A DNA stretch of 64,000 nt from Actinoplanes sp. SE50/110 (GTDB lineage: Bacteria; Actinomycetota; Actinomycetes; Mycobacteriales; Micromonosporaceae), in the NCBI RefSeq assembly GCF_900119315.1, contig NZ_LT827010.1:91001-155000 (forward strand), given 5' to 3'. A model generated the notes under the pieces. It ran no database searches. It had not been told where the DNA came from and saw only the letters and a list, made by a program, of their open reading frames with translations. The position numbers were made by a program, and so were the translations under genes. Of the stretch, positions 9,939 through 19,103 are shown piece by piece. Within the stretch, counting starts at the first letter, position 1; the number at the start of each line of letters is the position of its first letter.

Positions 9939-12524
9939 ATGAACGCCGAACGTCTGACCACGAAGAGCCGCGACGTGATCAAGAGCGCGGTGGCCACCGC
10001 CGCGCAGAGCGGCCACGCCACGGTGGAGCCGTGGCACATGCTGCTGTCACTGCTGGACACCGCCGGTTCGACGGCGCCGGCGCTGCTGCGCGCCGTCGGC
10101 GCCAACCCGGCCGACGTCCGCCGGGCCGCCGCCCGCGCCGTCGAGCAGCTGCCCAGCGCCCGCGGTGCCAGCACCGCCGAGCCCAGCCTGTCCCGGGAGT
10201 TCGTCAACGCGATCGGTGAGGCCGAGCTGATCGCCCAGCCGCTCGGCGACGAATACGTCTCGACCGAGCACCTGCTGGCCGGCCTGGCCCGCGGCGGCGG
10301 CGCGGTCAGCCAGACCCTCAAAGCGGCCGGCGCCGCCGAGGACGCGCTGGTGGCGGCATTTCCGCAGGTCCGCGGGGGCGATCGGAAGGTGACCAACGCC
10401 GACCCGGAGCAGACCTACAAGGCGCTGGAGAAGTACAGCGTCGACCTGACCGCGCTGGCCCGCGAGGGCAAGATCGACCCGGTGATCGGGCGGGACGCCG
10501 AGATCCGCCGGGTGGTCCAGGTGCTCTCCCGGCGCACCAAGAACAATCCGGTGCTGATCGGTGAGCCGGGCGTCGGCAAGACCGCGATCGTCGAGGGCCT
10601 CGCCCAGCGGATCGTGGCCGGCGACGTACCGGAAACTCTGCGCGACAAGAAACTGGTCTCCCTCGACCTGGGCGCCATGGTCGCCGGCGCGCAGTACCGG
10701 GGCCAGTTCGAGGAGCGGCTCAAGAGCGTGCTCGAGGAGATCCGCGGGTCGAACGGGCAGGTCGTCACGTTCCTCGACGAGCTGCACACGGTGGTCGGCG
10801 CCGGCAAGGGCGAGGGTTCGATGGACGCCGGCAACATGCTCAAGCCGATGCTGGCCCGCGGTGAGCTGCGGATGGTCGGCGCCACCACGCTGGACGAGTA
10901 CCGCGAGCACATCGAGAAGGACCCGGCCCTGGAGCGGCGCTTCCAGCCGGTCGTGGTCGGCGAGCCCACCGTCGAGGACACCATCGGCATCCTGCGCGGG
11001 CTCAAGAGCCGGTACGAGGCGCACCACCGGGTGCAGATCACCGACGCCGCCCTGGTCGCCGCGGCCAGCCTGTCCGACCGCTACATCAGCGACCGGTTCC
11101 TGCCGGACAAGGCGATCGACCTGATCGACGAGGCCGCCTCCCGGCTGCGCATGGAGATCGACTCGCGGCCGGTCGAGCTGGACCAGCTGCAGCGTCAGGT
11201 GGACCGGATGCGGGTGGAGAAGCTCGCCCTCGAACGCGAGACCGACCCGGCCTCAGTGGCCCGGCTGGAGCGGCTCGACCGCGACCTCGCCGACCGCGAG
11301 GAGGAGCTGACCGCGCTGAACGCCCGCTGGGAACGCGAGCGCGGCGGCCTGAACCGGGTCGGCGAGCTGAAGAAGCAGCTCGACGAGGCGCGGGCGGCGC
11401 AGGAGCGGGCCCAGCGCGACGGCGACCTGCTGCAGGCGTCCCGGCTGCTCTACGAGGTCATCCCGGGCCTGGAGCGGGAGCTGGCGACCGCGGCCGAGTC
11501 GGAGGAGGAGACGACCGAGCCGCCGATGGTCAAGGAGGAGGTCGGCGCCGACGACATCGCCGAGGTGATCTCCTCGTGGACCGGCATCCCGGCCGGCCGG
11601 ATGATGGAGGGCGAGACCGCCAAGCTGCTCCGCATGGAGGAGTCGCTGCAGGCCAAGGTCATCGGCCAGCGCGAGGCCGTGGCCGCGGTGGCCGGCGCGG
11701 TCCGCCGGGCGCGGGCCGGCATCGCCGACCCGGACCGCCCCACCGGCAGCTTCCTGTTCCTCGGCCCGACCGGTGTCGGCAAGACCGAGCTGGCCAAGGC
11801 GCTGGCCGGCTTCCTGTTCGACGACGAGCGGGCGATGGTCCGGATCGACATGAGTGAGTACGCGGAGAAGCACTCCGTGGCTCGTCTCGTCGGCGCCCCG
11901 CCCGGCTACGTCGGATACGAGGAGGGTGGCCAGCTGACCGAGGCGGTGCGCCGCCGGCCGTACAGCGTCGTCCTGCTCGACGAGGTGGAGAAGGCCCACC
12001 CGGACGTGTTCGACGTGCTGCTGCAGGTGCTCGACGACGGGCGGCTCACCGACGGGCAGGGACGCACGGTCGACTTCCGCAACGCGATCCTGGTGCTGAC
12101 CTCGAACCTGGGCTCGGCCAACTCGGACTTCACGATGAGCGACGAGGAGCGGCACGACGAGGTGCTCGCCGCGGTGCGGGCGCACTTCAAGCCGGAATTC
12201 CTGAACCGGCTCGACGACATCGTGGTGTTCCACGCCCTGACCAGGGACGACCTGATCAGGATCGTCGACATCCAGCTGGCCCGGCTGCGGGCCCGGCTCG
12301 CTGAGCGGCGGCTCACCCTGTCGGTGGCCGAGGATGCGGTGGACTGGCTGGGCGAGCACGGGTACGACCCGATCTACGGAGCCCGGCCGCTGCGGCGGCT
12401 GGTCCAGGCGACGATCGGGGACCTGCTGGCCAAGGCCCTGCTCGCCGGTGAGATCCGGGACGGGGACACCGTGCAGGTGGCGTTGAACTCGGCGAAGGAC
12501 GGGCTGGCGGTCCAGCGCGGCTGA
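9939..12524 (+). CDS. clpB: ATP-dependent disaggregase ClpB (Hsp100)
   Basis: This 861-residue AAA+ chaperone extracts polypeptides from aggregates together with DnaK/DnaJ. Its order is Clp_N repeats (1-150), AAA-1 with GEPGVGKTA at about 205-213 and [11 protein letters not shown], the ClpB-specific coiled-coil middle domain (about 405-525, [16 protein letters not shown]), AAA-2 with GPTGVGKTE and [12 protein letters not shown], and a C-terminal D2-small domain. The ATG at 9939 is preferred because GGGGAG precedes it, although the frame stays open further 5' across the HAIR operator. A strong terminator follows. Confidence 0.97.
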   Translation: MNAERLTTKSRDVIKSAVATAAQSGHATVEPWHMLLSLLDTAGSTAPALLRAVGANPADVRRAAARAVEQLPSARGASTAEPSLSREFVNAIGEAELIAQPLGDEYVSTEHLLAGLARGGGAVSQTLKAAGAAEDALVAAFPQVRGGDRKVTNADPEQTYKALEKYSVDLTALAREGKIDPVIGRDAEIRRVVQVLSRRTKNNPVLIGEPGVGKTAIVEGLAQRIVAGDVPETLRDKKLVSLDLGAMVAGAQYRGQFEERLKSVLEEIRGSNGQVVTFLDELHTVVGAGKGEGSMDAGNMLKPMLARGELRMVGATTLDEYREHIEKDPALERRFQPVVVGEPTVEDTIGILRGLKSRYEAHHRVQITDAALVAAASLSDRYISDRFLPDKAIDLIDEAASRLRMEIDSRPVELDQLQRQVDRMRVEKLALERETDPASVARLERLDRDLADREEELTALNARWERERGGLNRVGELKKQLDEARAAQERAQRDGDLLQASRLLYEVIPGLERELATAAESEEETTEPPMVKEEVGADDIAEVISSWTGIPAGRMMEGETAKLLRMEESLQAKVIGQREAVAAVAGAVRRARAGIADPDRPTGSFLFLGPTGVGKTELAKALAGFLFDDERAMVRIDMSEYAEKHSVARLVGAPPGYVGYEEGGQLTEAVRRRPYSVVLLDEVEKAHPDVFDVLLQVLDDGRLTDGQGRTVDFRNAILVLTSNLGSANSDFTMSDEERHDEVLAAVRAHFKPEFLNRLDDIVVFHALTRDDLIRIVDIQLARLRARLAERRLTLSVAEDAVDWLGEHGYDPIYGARPLRRLVQATIGDLLAKALLAGEIRDGDTVQVALNSAKDGLAVQRG

Positions 12525-12561
12525 GACTCCGGGTTCTGCGGAGTTCGGCCGCGGGTGACGA

Positions 12562-12595
12562 CGAGGCCCCGGGGGTACATACCCCCGGGGCCTCG
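12562..12595 (+). terminator. clpB terminator
   Basis: CGAGGCCCCGGGGGTA at 12562-12577 and its exact complement at 12580-12595 form a near-perfect palindromic hairpin, followed by CTTGTGG. It could work in both directions, also serving the small gene on the minus strand. Confidence 0.85.
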
Positions 12596-12612
12596 CTTGT
12601 GGCATTTTGTCG

Positions 12613-12789
12613 CTATGAAGCGGTTTTCTGGTGTCGGTAGGCGTGGGTCATCAGAATGTCCGAGAAGGCGTGTTCGCCGTCAGCGGACCAGATCCTGATC
12701 CCGTCACGATGGAGTTGATACCGGACATCCTCGAAACGGGTCCGGGTGTCGTCATGGTGAACGACGGTCAGGGTGTCTGCGTGCGGCAT
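12613..12789 (-). CDS. Small hypothetical protein, 58 aa
   Basis: This short soluble protein (MPHADTLTVVHHDD..., ending HQKTAS) resembles a small beta/alpha fold and has a plausible residue composition with several His. The ATG at 12789 is used; a GTG three codons upstream is also possible, with AAGGA nearby. Convergent with clpB and sharing its terminator, it has no recognisable family. It could be a chance reading frame, but its amino-acid make-up looks coding. Confidence 0.45.
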   Translation of the reverse strand: MPHADTLTVVHHDDTRTRFEDVRYQLHRDGIRIWSADGEHAFSDILMTHAYRHQKTAS

Positions 12790-12798
12790 GGGACTCAC

Positions 12799-13134
12799 CG
12801 GTCCTTGTCAGGTCTGGGGTGGCCGCGGTGTGCTCACGCGGCCGGCGTAATGGGGAAGGTGCCCGTGGACGGTCAGCCTCGGCCCCGGCGATAGGTGAGC
12901 GGGGCGGGCGACTCATGAAGGCAGAGGGCGGCACTGGAGGACTCTGATACCTGCCAGGCGCCACGGGATGGAGTCTAGGGGTTGGCGGCCAGCGATGTAG
13001 CCCCTCGAACGAGCGACCCTTTGCGGCGATTTGAGGCATCGTCGCCCGATGTTGCCACAGGCTTGCGCAGCGTGTGGGCCGGTCGCGGTCCTCGCCCCCG
13101 GCCGATACCGTGAATGGATCTAGAGGAGGACTCT
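12799..13134. other. Intergenic gap with no recognised element
   Basis: About 336 bp lie between the small minus-strand gene and the first membrane-protein gene. No RNA, repeat or further gene could be supported. Promoters for both flanking genes presumably lie here. Confidence 0.4.
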
Positions 13135-14760
13135 GTGACCGTTCCCACATACCCCCCGTCCTATCCAGCGGCGCCGCCACCGCCAGGGGGTCGCCCGGCC
13201 ACCGTGACCGTCGCGTCGGTGCTGCTGTTCATCGTCGCGGTCCTCCAGGTGGGGTACGCGATCCTCGCCTTCTCCGCGCTCAACAAGGCCGGCGACGTCT
13301 ACGACGAGGAATACGGCAGTACCGACTTCCAGGACATCGGCACCGGCATCACCACGATCGGCGTCTTGCTGATCATCGTCTATCTGATCCTGGCGATCGG
13401 GCTGGGCCTGCTCGGCTTCTTCAACCTGCGCGGCAAACAGCCGGCCCGGGTGATCACCTGGGTCACCGCCGGTGTGCTGATGTGCTGCTCAGTCGTCGTA
13501 CCGTCGACCATGACCGCCCTGGTCACCGACTTCGCCTCGGTGGTGCACGACTCGAACGGGACCAGCGGGCTGCCCAGCCAGCACGAACTCGACACCCGGC
13601 TGGCCGGGGTGGTGCCGGACTGGTTCGACACCTTCGGGCTGTTCTTCACGCTGTTCGCGCTGGCCGCCCTGATCGCGGTGGTGATCCTGCTCTCGGTGCC
13701 GCCGTCCAACCGGTTCTTCCGGGGGATGACCGGCGGGTGGAGTCCGTACCAGCCGGGATATCCGGCGGGGTATCCGCAGGCGGGGGCGGGGTATCCGCAG
13801 CAGCCGGCTTACGGGCAGCCGTATCCGGGGGGTTACGGGCAGCCCGGGGCGGGTTGGGCTGGTGGCTATGGGCAGCCTGGCGCGGGTTCGGCTGGTGGCT
13901 ATGGGCAGCCCGGATCGCCCGGGCAGCCCGGCGCCTTTGGTCAGCCGGGACATGGCGCATCCGCGCAGCCGGGGTTCGGGCAGCCTGGGCAGCCCGCTCC
14001 CGGACTGCCGCCCTATCCGGGGCAGCCTGCCGCGTACCCGCCGCCGGTCAGCGGTCCCGGCGCCTATCCGGCGCCGACGAGCGGTCCCGGCGCCTACCGG
14101 GTGCCGACGAGCGGACCGGGTGCCTACCCGCCGCCCGGATACTCGCCCGCGGGCCCTGGCGGCTCGGCGACGCCGTATGCGTCGCCGAGTGCCGCAGCGG
14201 GCTCGCCGCCGCCGTCGGATCCGTTGGCGGAGTTCGGGCCGCCCAGCGATCCCTGGCAGTTGCCGCCGTCACCGCCTGTCCCGCCGTCGCCGTCGCCGTC
14301 GCCGTCCGTCCCGCCACCGCCGTCCGATTCGTCGACGCACAGCCCGTTGCCGTCCGGCTCGTCGCCGGATGCTGACTCGTCGGCCGGTTGGGCGCCGTCC
14401 GACACCGGTGATGCGCCTTCAGCGGTGTCCTCAGATTCGGCTCACGATTCGTCTCCCTCGTCCGCTCCCTCTTCGGCCTCTTCGGCCTCTTCGGCCTCTT
14501 CGGCCTCTTCGGCCTCTTCGGCCGCGTCCTCCTCCGACTCCGGGTCGTCCTCGGGCTCGTCGCCCTCCGGTGGATCCCACTCCTCTCCTTCAGCCGCCGG
14601 CGACCGGTTGCCGCCGGCCTCCTCAGCCGCCGGCGACCGGTTGCCGCCGGCCTCCTCAGCCGCCGGCGACCAGTTGCCGCCGGCTTCCTCAGCCGCCGGC
14701 GACCAGTTGCCGCCGGCTTCCTCGGCCGACGGCCAGCGGCCGCCGCACGACCCGGCCTGA
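13135..14760 (+). CDS. Four-helix membrane protein with long repeat-rich Pro/Gly/Ser tail
   Basis: This 541-residue protein of unknown function has a short Pro-rich cytosolic N-terminus. Four hydrophobic helices follow (about 20-45, 70-100, 105-125 and 165-190). The low-complexity tail then carries [13 protein letters not shown] repeats (200-300), SGPGAYP repeats, a Ser/Ala stretch from nine-base GCCTCTTCG repeats, and four copies of an 11-residue unit [22 protein letters not shown]. The GTG at 13135 follows AGAGGAGGACTCT. The gene immediately downstream has the same architecture, so the two are probably tandem paralogues. A cell-envelope role is only a guess. Confidence 0.75.
   Translation: MTVPTYPPSYPAAPPPPGGRPATVTVASVLLFIVAVLQVGYAILAFSALNKAGDVYDEEYGSTDFQDIGTGITTIGVLLIIVYLILAIGLGLLGFFNLRGKQPARVITWVTAGVLMCCSVVVPSTMTALVTDFASVVHDSNGTSGLPSQHELDTRLAGVVPDWFDTFGLFFTLFALAALIAVVILLSVPPSNRFFRGMTGGWSPYQPGYPAGYPQAGAGYPQQPAYGQPYPGGYGQPGAGWAGGYGQPGAGSAGGYGQPGSPGQPGAFGQPGHGASAQPGFGQPGQPAPGLPPYPGQPAAYPPPVSGPGAYPAPTSGPGAYRVPTSGPGAYPPPGYSPAGPGGSATPYASPSAAAGSPPPSDPLAEFGPPSDPWQLPPSPPVPPSPSPSPSVPPPPSDSSTHSPLPSGSSPDADSSAGWAPSDTGDAPSAVSSDSAHDSSPSSAPSSASSASSASSASSASSAASSSDSGSSSGSSPSGGSHSSPSAAGDRLPPASSAAGDRLPPASSAAGDQLPPASSAAGDQLPPASSADGQRPPHDPA
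14591..14722 (+). repeat. 33-bp tandem repeat, four copies, in frame
   Basis: Units begin at 14591, 14624, 14657 and 14690. The first two read CAGCCGCCGGCGACCGGTTG..., and the last two carry an A for G change in the middle plus one more change. Because 33 is a multiple of three, copy-number change would preserve the frame. Confidence 0.85.
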
Positions 14761-14935
14761 TCGACCGGCCCGGCCCGATCGGCCGGCGCCCGTCCATCCT
14801 GCCGCGCATTTCCCGAACCGGTCCGTCTGTCCACAGGCGGACCGGTTCAGTTATCCACAGGCATTCCGGTCCGCCCACGGCACACCCCGGCGACGCGGTA
14901 GGTTTCCTGCCAGCCGAACACCGCGGGAGCGATCG

Positions 14936-16693
14936 ATGTCCTATTCCGCCCAGCCGCCCGTCACCGCAGCGCCGCCGCCGCCGTCCACCGGCGCGCGGCC
15001 GCCCGCCGTGACGACCGCCTCCACCCTCTTGTGGCTGATGGGCGCGGCCGGACTGCTCTATGCCATCGCCACGATCGTCGTCGCCACCGGCACGGTCAGC
15101 CGGTTCCGGGACGCCGCCTCCGGCGACGCCGCGGACAACTTCGTCACCGTCGTCTGGCTGGGCGCCGCCCTGTCCGCGGTGCTGTCGATCCTGTTCTTCG
15201 CCCTGTTCGTGGTCCTCGGCCTGGCCCTGCGCCGGGGCAGCCGGGCCGCCCGGATCGTCGCGCTGGTCGTCTGCACCCTGGGCACGCTCGGCGGCGTCGC
15301 CGGCCTCATCACCGCCGTCGTCCAGCGCTCCGGCGACCCGGCGCCGGGTTCGCTCAGCGACGCCCTGGGCTCGGCCTACCCGGAGGGCTGGCTCGGCCTC
15401 AACATCGTCGTCTGCGCCCTGCAGGCCCTCGGCTACCTCGCCGTCGGGGCGATGCTCCTCGCCTCCCCGCGCGCCTTCTTCGGCCTGGCCCCCAGCCGCC
15501 CGGCCAGCCCGCCCGGCACGCACCCGAGCGCGTTCCCGCAGCCCGGACCCGGCACGCACCCCGGCGTGTTGCCCCAGCCCGCGCCCGGCGCCTACCCGGG
15601 CGCATTCCCCCAGTCCGTGCCCGGCGTCCAGCCGGGTTCCGGCGCTTATTCCGCGCCCACCGCCTACCCGCTGCCTGGCGACCATCCCGGATCCAGTGCT
15701 TTTCCCGTGTCCGGCGTCTATCCGGGATCAGGCGGATATCCAGGGTCCGGCGACGCCTACCCGGGGCCGGGTGCTTACCCGGGGTCCGGCGCCTACCCGG
15801 GGCCGGGTGCTTATCCGGGGTCCGGCGCCTACCCGGGGCCGGGTGCTTACCCGGGCTCCAGCGCCTATCCCGGGCTCGGTGCGTACGTCGCACAGCCGGG
15901 GGATTCCGAGGCTCAGGCTGGTGCGCTCCCGCAGCAGCCGGGCGGTGCGCCGATGACCCCTTCGCCTTACGCTCCGCACCTTTCTCCGTACGGTCCGGCC
16001 GGTCCTCCCGGCTTCACGCCGCCCGTGCCGCCTTCGGTGGATCACTCCGCCTACATGCCCCCGGCCGCGTCTCCGTCCGGATATCCGCCCATCGGTGGCG
16101 TCCCGACCCAGTCGGCCGCTGCAGTGTCGTCAGCGTCCCCGGCCCCGGAAGCCCCGGCAGCGCCGGCTCAGGCAGCGCCGGCTCCGGCAGCTTCGGCTCC
16201 GGCAGCCCCGGCAGCCCCGGCAGCCCCGGCAGCCCCGGCTCCGTCGTCTGCGACCGCCGATCCCACCGCGCATCCGGCCGAGCCGGCCCCGGAGACGCCC
16301 GATGCTCTTCCGGGCTCGGCTCGACCGTCGGGGGCAGCGGACGGATCTCAGGCCCCGGCCGGCTCGGCGGCGGGAACCTTCGATGGCTCTCGGGCCCCCG
16401 CCGGGCCGGGTGACGGGCCGTTCGCATCGGTCGGGTTCCCGACGGTGGCGGGTGTCGATGGTGGCGCGGCGGGTGACTCGGGTACTTCCGGCGGGGTCGC
16501 AAAAGGGGCTTCCGGGGAGGGCGAGCGATCGTCGGACAGCGTCACGCACCGTTCGAACGCTTCCTCAAACGTGAGTCCGGTTACGCAGCGTGGGCAAGGA
16601 CACATCGGAGACTCCGCTCGCCCGGGTGATCCTGGGGCGAACCGCCCCGCGCCTGGATCTGATGACGAATACTGGCGCCGACCGGAAGAGTGA
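14936..16693 (+). CDS. Second four-helix membrane protein with PGSGAYPG-type repeat tail
   Basis: This 585-residue protein of unknown function has the same plan as its upstream neighbour. A Pro-rich N-terminus precedes four membrane helices (about 25-50, 68-95, 103-130, 150-175). A tail dominated by PGAYPGSGAYPG repeats (about 250-320), Ala/Pro stretches (PAAPAAPAAP) and a Ser/Gly/Asp-rich end follows. The ATG at 14936 has GGGAGC nine bases upstream. The frame is open further 5', but that part is a shadow of the preceding gene. The tail looks disordered; length variation between strains is expected. Confidence 0.75.
   Translation: MSYSAQPPVTAAPPPPSTGARPPAVTTASTLLWLMGAAGLLYAIATIVVATGTVSRFRDAASGDAADNFVTVVWLGAALSAVLSILFFALFVVLGLALRRGSRAARIVALVVCTLGTLGGVAGLITAVVQRSGDPAPGSLSDALGSAYPEGWLGLNIVVCALQALGYLAVGAMLLASPRAFFGLAPSRPASPPGTHPSAFPQPGPGTHPGVLPQPAPGAYPGAFPQSVPGVQPGSGAYSAPTAYPLPGDHPGSSAFPVSGVYPGSGGYPGSGDAYPGPGAYPGSGAYPGPGAYPGSGAYPGPGAYPGSSAYPGLGAYVAQPGDSEAQAGALPQQPGGAPMTPSPYAPHLSPYGPAGPPGFTPPVPPSVDHSAYMPPAASPSGYPPIGGVPTQSAAAVSSASPAPEAPAAPAQAAPAPAASAPAAPAAPAAPAAPAPSSATADPTAHPAEPAPETPDALPGSARPSGAADGSQAPAGSAAGTFDGSRAPAGPGDGPFASVGFPTVAGVDGGAAGDSGTSGGVAKGASGEGERSSDSVTHRSNASSNVSPVTQRGQGHIGDSARPGDPGANRPAPGSDDEYWRRPEE
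15743..15860 (+). repeat. 36-bp tandem repeats encoding PGSGAYPGPGAY units
   Basis: About three near-identical 36-bp units (GGGTCCGGCGCCTACCCGGG... type) follow each other in frame. They encode a 12-residue Gly/Pro/Tyr module in the disordered tail. Confidence 0.75.
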
Positions 16694-17535
16694 CCATGCG
16701 GAACCACGCCTAGATCCGGACTCGTATCGACGACTGTGGGTCACTCGAACGGGTACAGACGGTTTCCTTCACTGTCACCCGATCGGCTGTCCGGATAGCA
16801 GTAGATCGGCCGTCCGGTGGGTGTTTTCGCCTGGACGGACAAACGTGATTCCGGGGGTTCACAGCACTCTCACAGCGCGGCTACCAGGTCATCTTGAGGG
16901 GTGGATGGGTACCGTGGCGGTGTTAGGTGCTTTGAGCTGCATCTATGGTCGCCGGAAAGGTCGAGATCCGTTGCACCTTTGGTAAACCTTCTTTACAGAG
17001 GCGTGCAGAGCCCTGGGTCAATAGTTCCGTTCCGTCCCGGCGGGGCGAAAGATTCCGGTTTCCTTCAAGCCAGTACGCTCGATGTCATGAAGGCACGGCA
17101 CGACCTGGGTAAATTCATCACTGAATTGCCCGTCGCACAGCGTGGCGTCGTGCTTTCATCGGGTCGTGAGGCGCGTAGCGACCCGTTGATCGCGCAGCGT
17201 GGCGTGATGGTGTCGACGCGTTCCGTGCCGAGTCATCGTTCGGATCGGTGAACCGAAACAATCGATGAATTGACAATGTGGGTTGGCTCACTCCCGAGAT
17301 GGGGATCGAGAGCTCGACACGGATGGGTAGCGACCAAGTGGCGGCTGAGGCGTTGCAGGAGGCAGAGACCGAAGTCGGTGTCGGCGGAAAGGTTGATCGG
17401 ATGAGTGGTGTGGGCCGGGTCCCCGGGTCGCGTCGCCGGTTGACCGACACGGCGATCGAAGTCGGCCTTACGGCCTGAAAGTTAGCCGGTTCGTTCCTGC
17501 ACCCATGCAGGAGAATCGATGCAGTTGGTGGAAGG
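16694..17535. other. 842-bp region without a convincing gene, containing short repeats
   Basis: Composition is less GC-rich than the flanks. A direct repeat GCACAGCGTGGCGT (17135-17148) / GCGCAGCGTGGCGT (17192-17205) and an inverted repeat CGGGTCG (17160-17166) / CGACCCG (17179-17185) are present. Short open frames exist (for example an ATG at 17087 encoding 54 residues), but none has a good ribosome-binding site or recognisable product. It could hold an untranslated RNA or regulatory region for the ArsR gene. Confidence 0.4.
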
Positions 17536-17913
17536 ATGGAGATCGTGGGAACTGCGTTGGCGGAAATGACGATGCCTCAGATCTCGCCGCTTGCCGGCGA
17601 GCCTATTGAACGCGCCGACGCCGAGCGCCTGGCGGGAGTGCTCAAGGCGCTCGCCGACCCGGCACGGCTGCGGCTGCTGAGCCTTATCCAGTCAGCGACG
17701 GACGGTGAGGCGTGTGTCTGTGACCTGACGGCTCCGCTGGGCCTTTCGCAGCCGACTGTGAGTCACCACCTGCGGATCCTGACCGAGGCGGGTCTGCTGG
17801 AGCGCGAGAAGCGGGGGGTGTGGGCGTACTACCGCCTCGTGCCGACCGCCATCGCGACCATCGCCGACCTTCTGACGCCGCCCCGCAAGCGGGCGACGAA
17901 GAAGGCTCGCTGA
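17536..17913 (+). CDS. ArsR/SmtB-family metal-type transcriptional regulator
   Basis: This 125-residue winged-helix repressor has its helix-turn-helix at about residues 62-95 (LSQPTVSHHLRILTEAGLL) and the beta-wing REKRGVWAYYRLV. Before the recognition helix it carries ACVCDLT, which matches the ELCVCDL metal-sensing motif of ArsR-type sensors, so two Cys are available for arsenite/antimonite or a soft metal. The start is ambiguous; ATG 17536 is used, but GTG or ATG codons up to residue 13 are possible. No efflux or reductase gene adjoins it; a class II aldolase gene follows after a hairpin. Confidence 0.85.
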   Translation: MEIVGTALAEMTMPQISPLAGEPIERADAERLAGVLKALADPARLRLLSLIQSATDGEACVCDLTAPLGLSQPTVSHHLRILTEAGLLEREKRGVWAYYRLVPTAIATIADLLTPPRKRATKKAR

Positions 17914-17925
17914 TCGATGGGCACT

Positions 17926-17962
17926 GCCTGGCGTCACTGGAACGTGGGGCGTGACGCCAGGC
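17926..17962 (+). terminator. Hairpin after the ArsR gene
   Basis: GCCTGGCGTCAC at 17926-17937 pairs perfectly with GTGACGCCAGGC at 17951-17962 around a 13-nt loop. It probably separates the ArsR and aldolase transcripts. Confidence 0.7.
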
Positions 17963-18008
17963 CGAGGACCTCTTCCCCGGCCACCCCTGGCGATTCGAGG
18001 AGGGACGC

Positions 18009-18683
18009 GTGAACTACGTGCCCGGTGACCTGCGTGATCAGCTCGCGCACGTGGGTTACGACGTGGTCCAGGCGGGTCTGGTCTGTGGATCCGGCGGCAA
18101 TCTGTCCGCACGGATTCCGGACGAGGACGCCATCTGGATCACCGCGAGCGGTACCTGGCTCGACCGGCTCAGCCGGCCCAGCTTCGTGCCGGTCGACATC
18201 ACCGACGGTGAGGTCGTGGCGATCGGCAACATGCCGCCGCCGCGGATCGAGCCGACCAGCGAGCTTGCGCTGCATCTCGCTCTGTACCGGGCCCGCCCGG
18301 ACGTCAACGCCGTGGTGCACCTGCATCCGCAGACGGCGTTGCTGCTCGACGCGCTCGGCGAGCACATCCGGATCGTCACCACGGACCACGCGTTCTATCT
18401 GCGCCGAGTGTCCACCGTGCCGTTCCGGCTCCCCGGCACCACCGAGCTGGCCGCGCTGACCGCGGCCATGGCCGCTGACGGGACCGACTGCCTGGTGCTC
18501 AGCCAGCACGGTTGCGTCGTGATGGGCGACTCGGTGGAGTTGGCGCACAAACGTGCCCGCAACCTGGAGGAGGCGGCCACGCTGACATACCGCGCTCTCG
18601 CCGCCGGCCGCCTGGAGAATCTCCGGGACTGCCCGGAGGCATTCCTGGACCGGCTCGCCGGCTCCGCCGCGGTCACTGTCTGA
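18009..18683 (+). CDS. Class II aldolase/adducin family protein
   Basis: The 224-residue protein has the class II aldolase (fuculose/ribulose-phosphate) fold. Metal and catalytic residues are recognisable: the acidic PTSE segment at about residue 80, the zinc pair in VVHLHPQTA at about 99-107, and the later His in SQHGCVVMG at about 161. GSGGNLSAR at about 28-36 fits the phosphate-binding loop. Such enzymes cleave or epimerise sugar phosphates; the substrate cannot be told. The GTG start follows GAGGAGGGACGC. A hairpin terminator follows. Confidence 0.85.
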   Translation: MNYVPGDLRDQLAHVGYDVVQAGLVCGSGGNLSARIPDEDAIWITASGTWLDRLSRPSFVPVDITDGEVVAIGNMPPPRIEPTSELALHLALYRARPDVNAVVHLHPQTALLLDALGEHIRIVTTDHAFYLRRVSTVPFRLPGTTELAALTAAMAADGTDCLVLSQHGCVVMGDSVELAHKRARNLEEAATLTYRALAAGRLENLRDCPEAFLDRLAGSAAVTV

Positions 18684-19091
18684 CGCACCACACCGACGCT
18701 GCCAGCCGGCCGTCCCTAAGGCCGGCTGGATCGCGTCCCTTCCCTCGGCCTCATCCCGGCCGGCTGCTGTCCGCCCGGCCGATCCATCGCCGCTCAGGGT
18801 GCGGACGATTCGCACACCGCTCCAGGGGCCGGCCGATTCACGGAACCGTCACCACTCCCTCGCCGCCGCTCACTAGCGGCTCGCTGGGCTTCGAGGTCTC
18901 GATGGCGTACGTACGCCTCATCGCCATGGAGTGAAATCGCACCGCGCCGCCGAGCGGTCGTGCCGCGCCGGAACGCCGGGCCGGATGCGCGAGCGGCCGG
19001 CCCCCGGGAGGGGGACCGGCCGTCGTGGTGGACGTCAGGTCAGGCGCGGTGCCCCCCGGGAGGGGGACCGGCCGTCGTGGTGGACGTCTGG
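18684..19091. other. Intergenic region with two terminator structures and a tandem duplication
   Basis: The 408 bp between the convergent aldolase and DedA genes holds the aldolase terminator (18702-18729) and a 52-bp tandem duplication at the DedA 3' end. No gene could be supported here. Confidence 0.55.
18702..18729 (+). terminator. Terminator of the aldolase gene
   Basis: CCAGCCGGCC at 18702-18711 and GGCCGGCTGG at 18720-18729 form a perfect 10-bp stem with an 8-nt loop, shortly after the stop codon. Confidence 0.75.
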
Positions 19092-19103
19092 TCAGGCGCG
19101 GTG
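19001..19103. repeat. 52-bp tandem duplication spanning the dedA stop and terminator
   Basis: Bases 19001-19051 recur at 19053-19103 with a 52-bp period and one substitution (A19037 versus T19089). Each copy contains CCCCCGGGAGGGGGACCGG, itself a hairpin, plus GTCAGGCGCGGTG. One copy carries the dedA stop codon and last codons, so the gene end and its terminator appear duplicated. Confidence 0.8.

Noticed and set aside
13862..14935. Upstream extension of the second membrane-protein frame
   Set aside because: The open frame overlaps the first repeat-rich gene in another phase. The real start is the ATG at 14936 with GGGAGC; the extension has an Arg-rich translation.
17087..17251. 54-codon frame beginning MKARHDLGKF in the gap before the ArsR gene
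   Set aside because: It has no ribosome-binding site, no recognisable product, and a repeat-containing sequence; kept only as an unexplained region.
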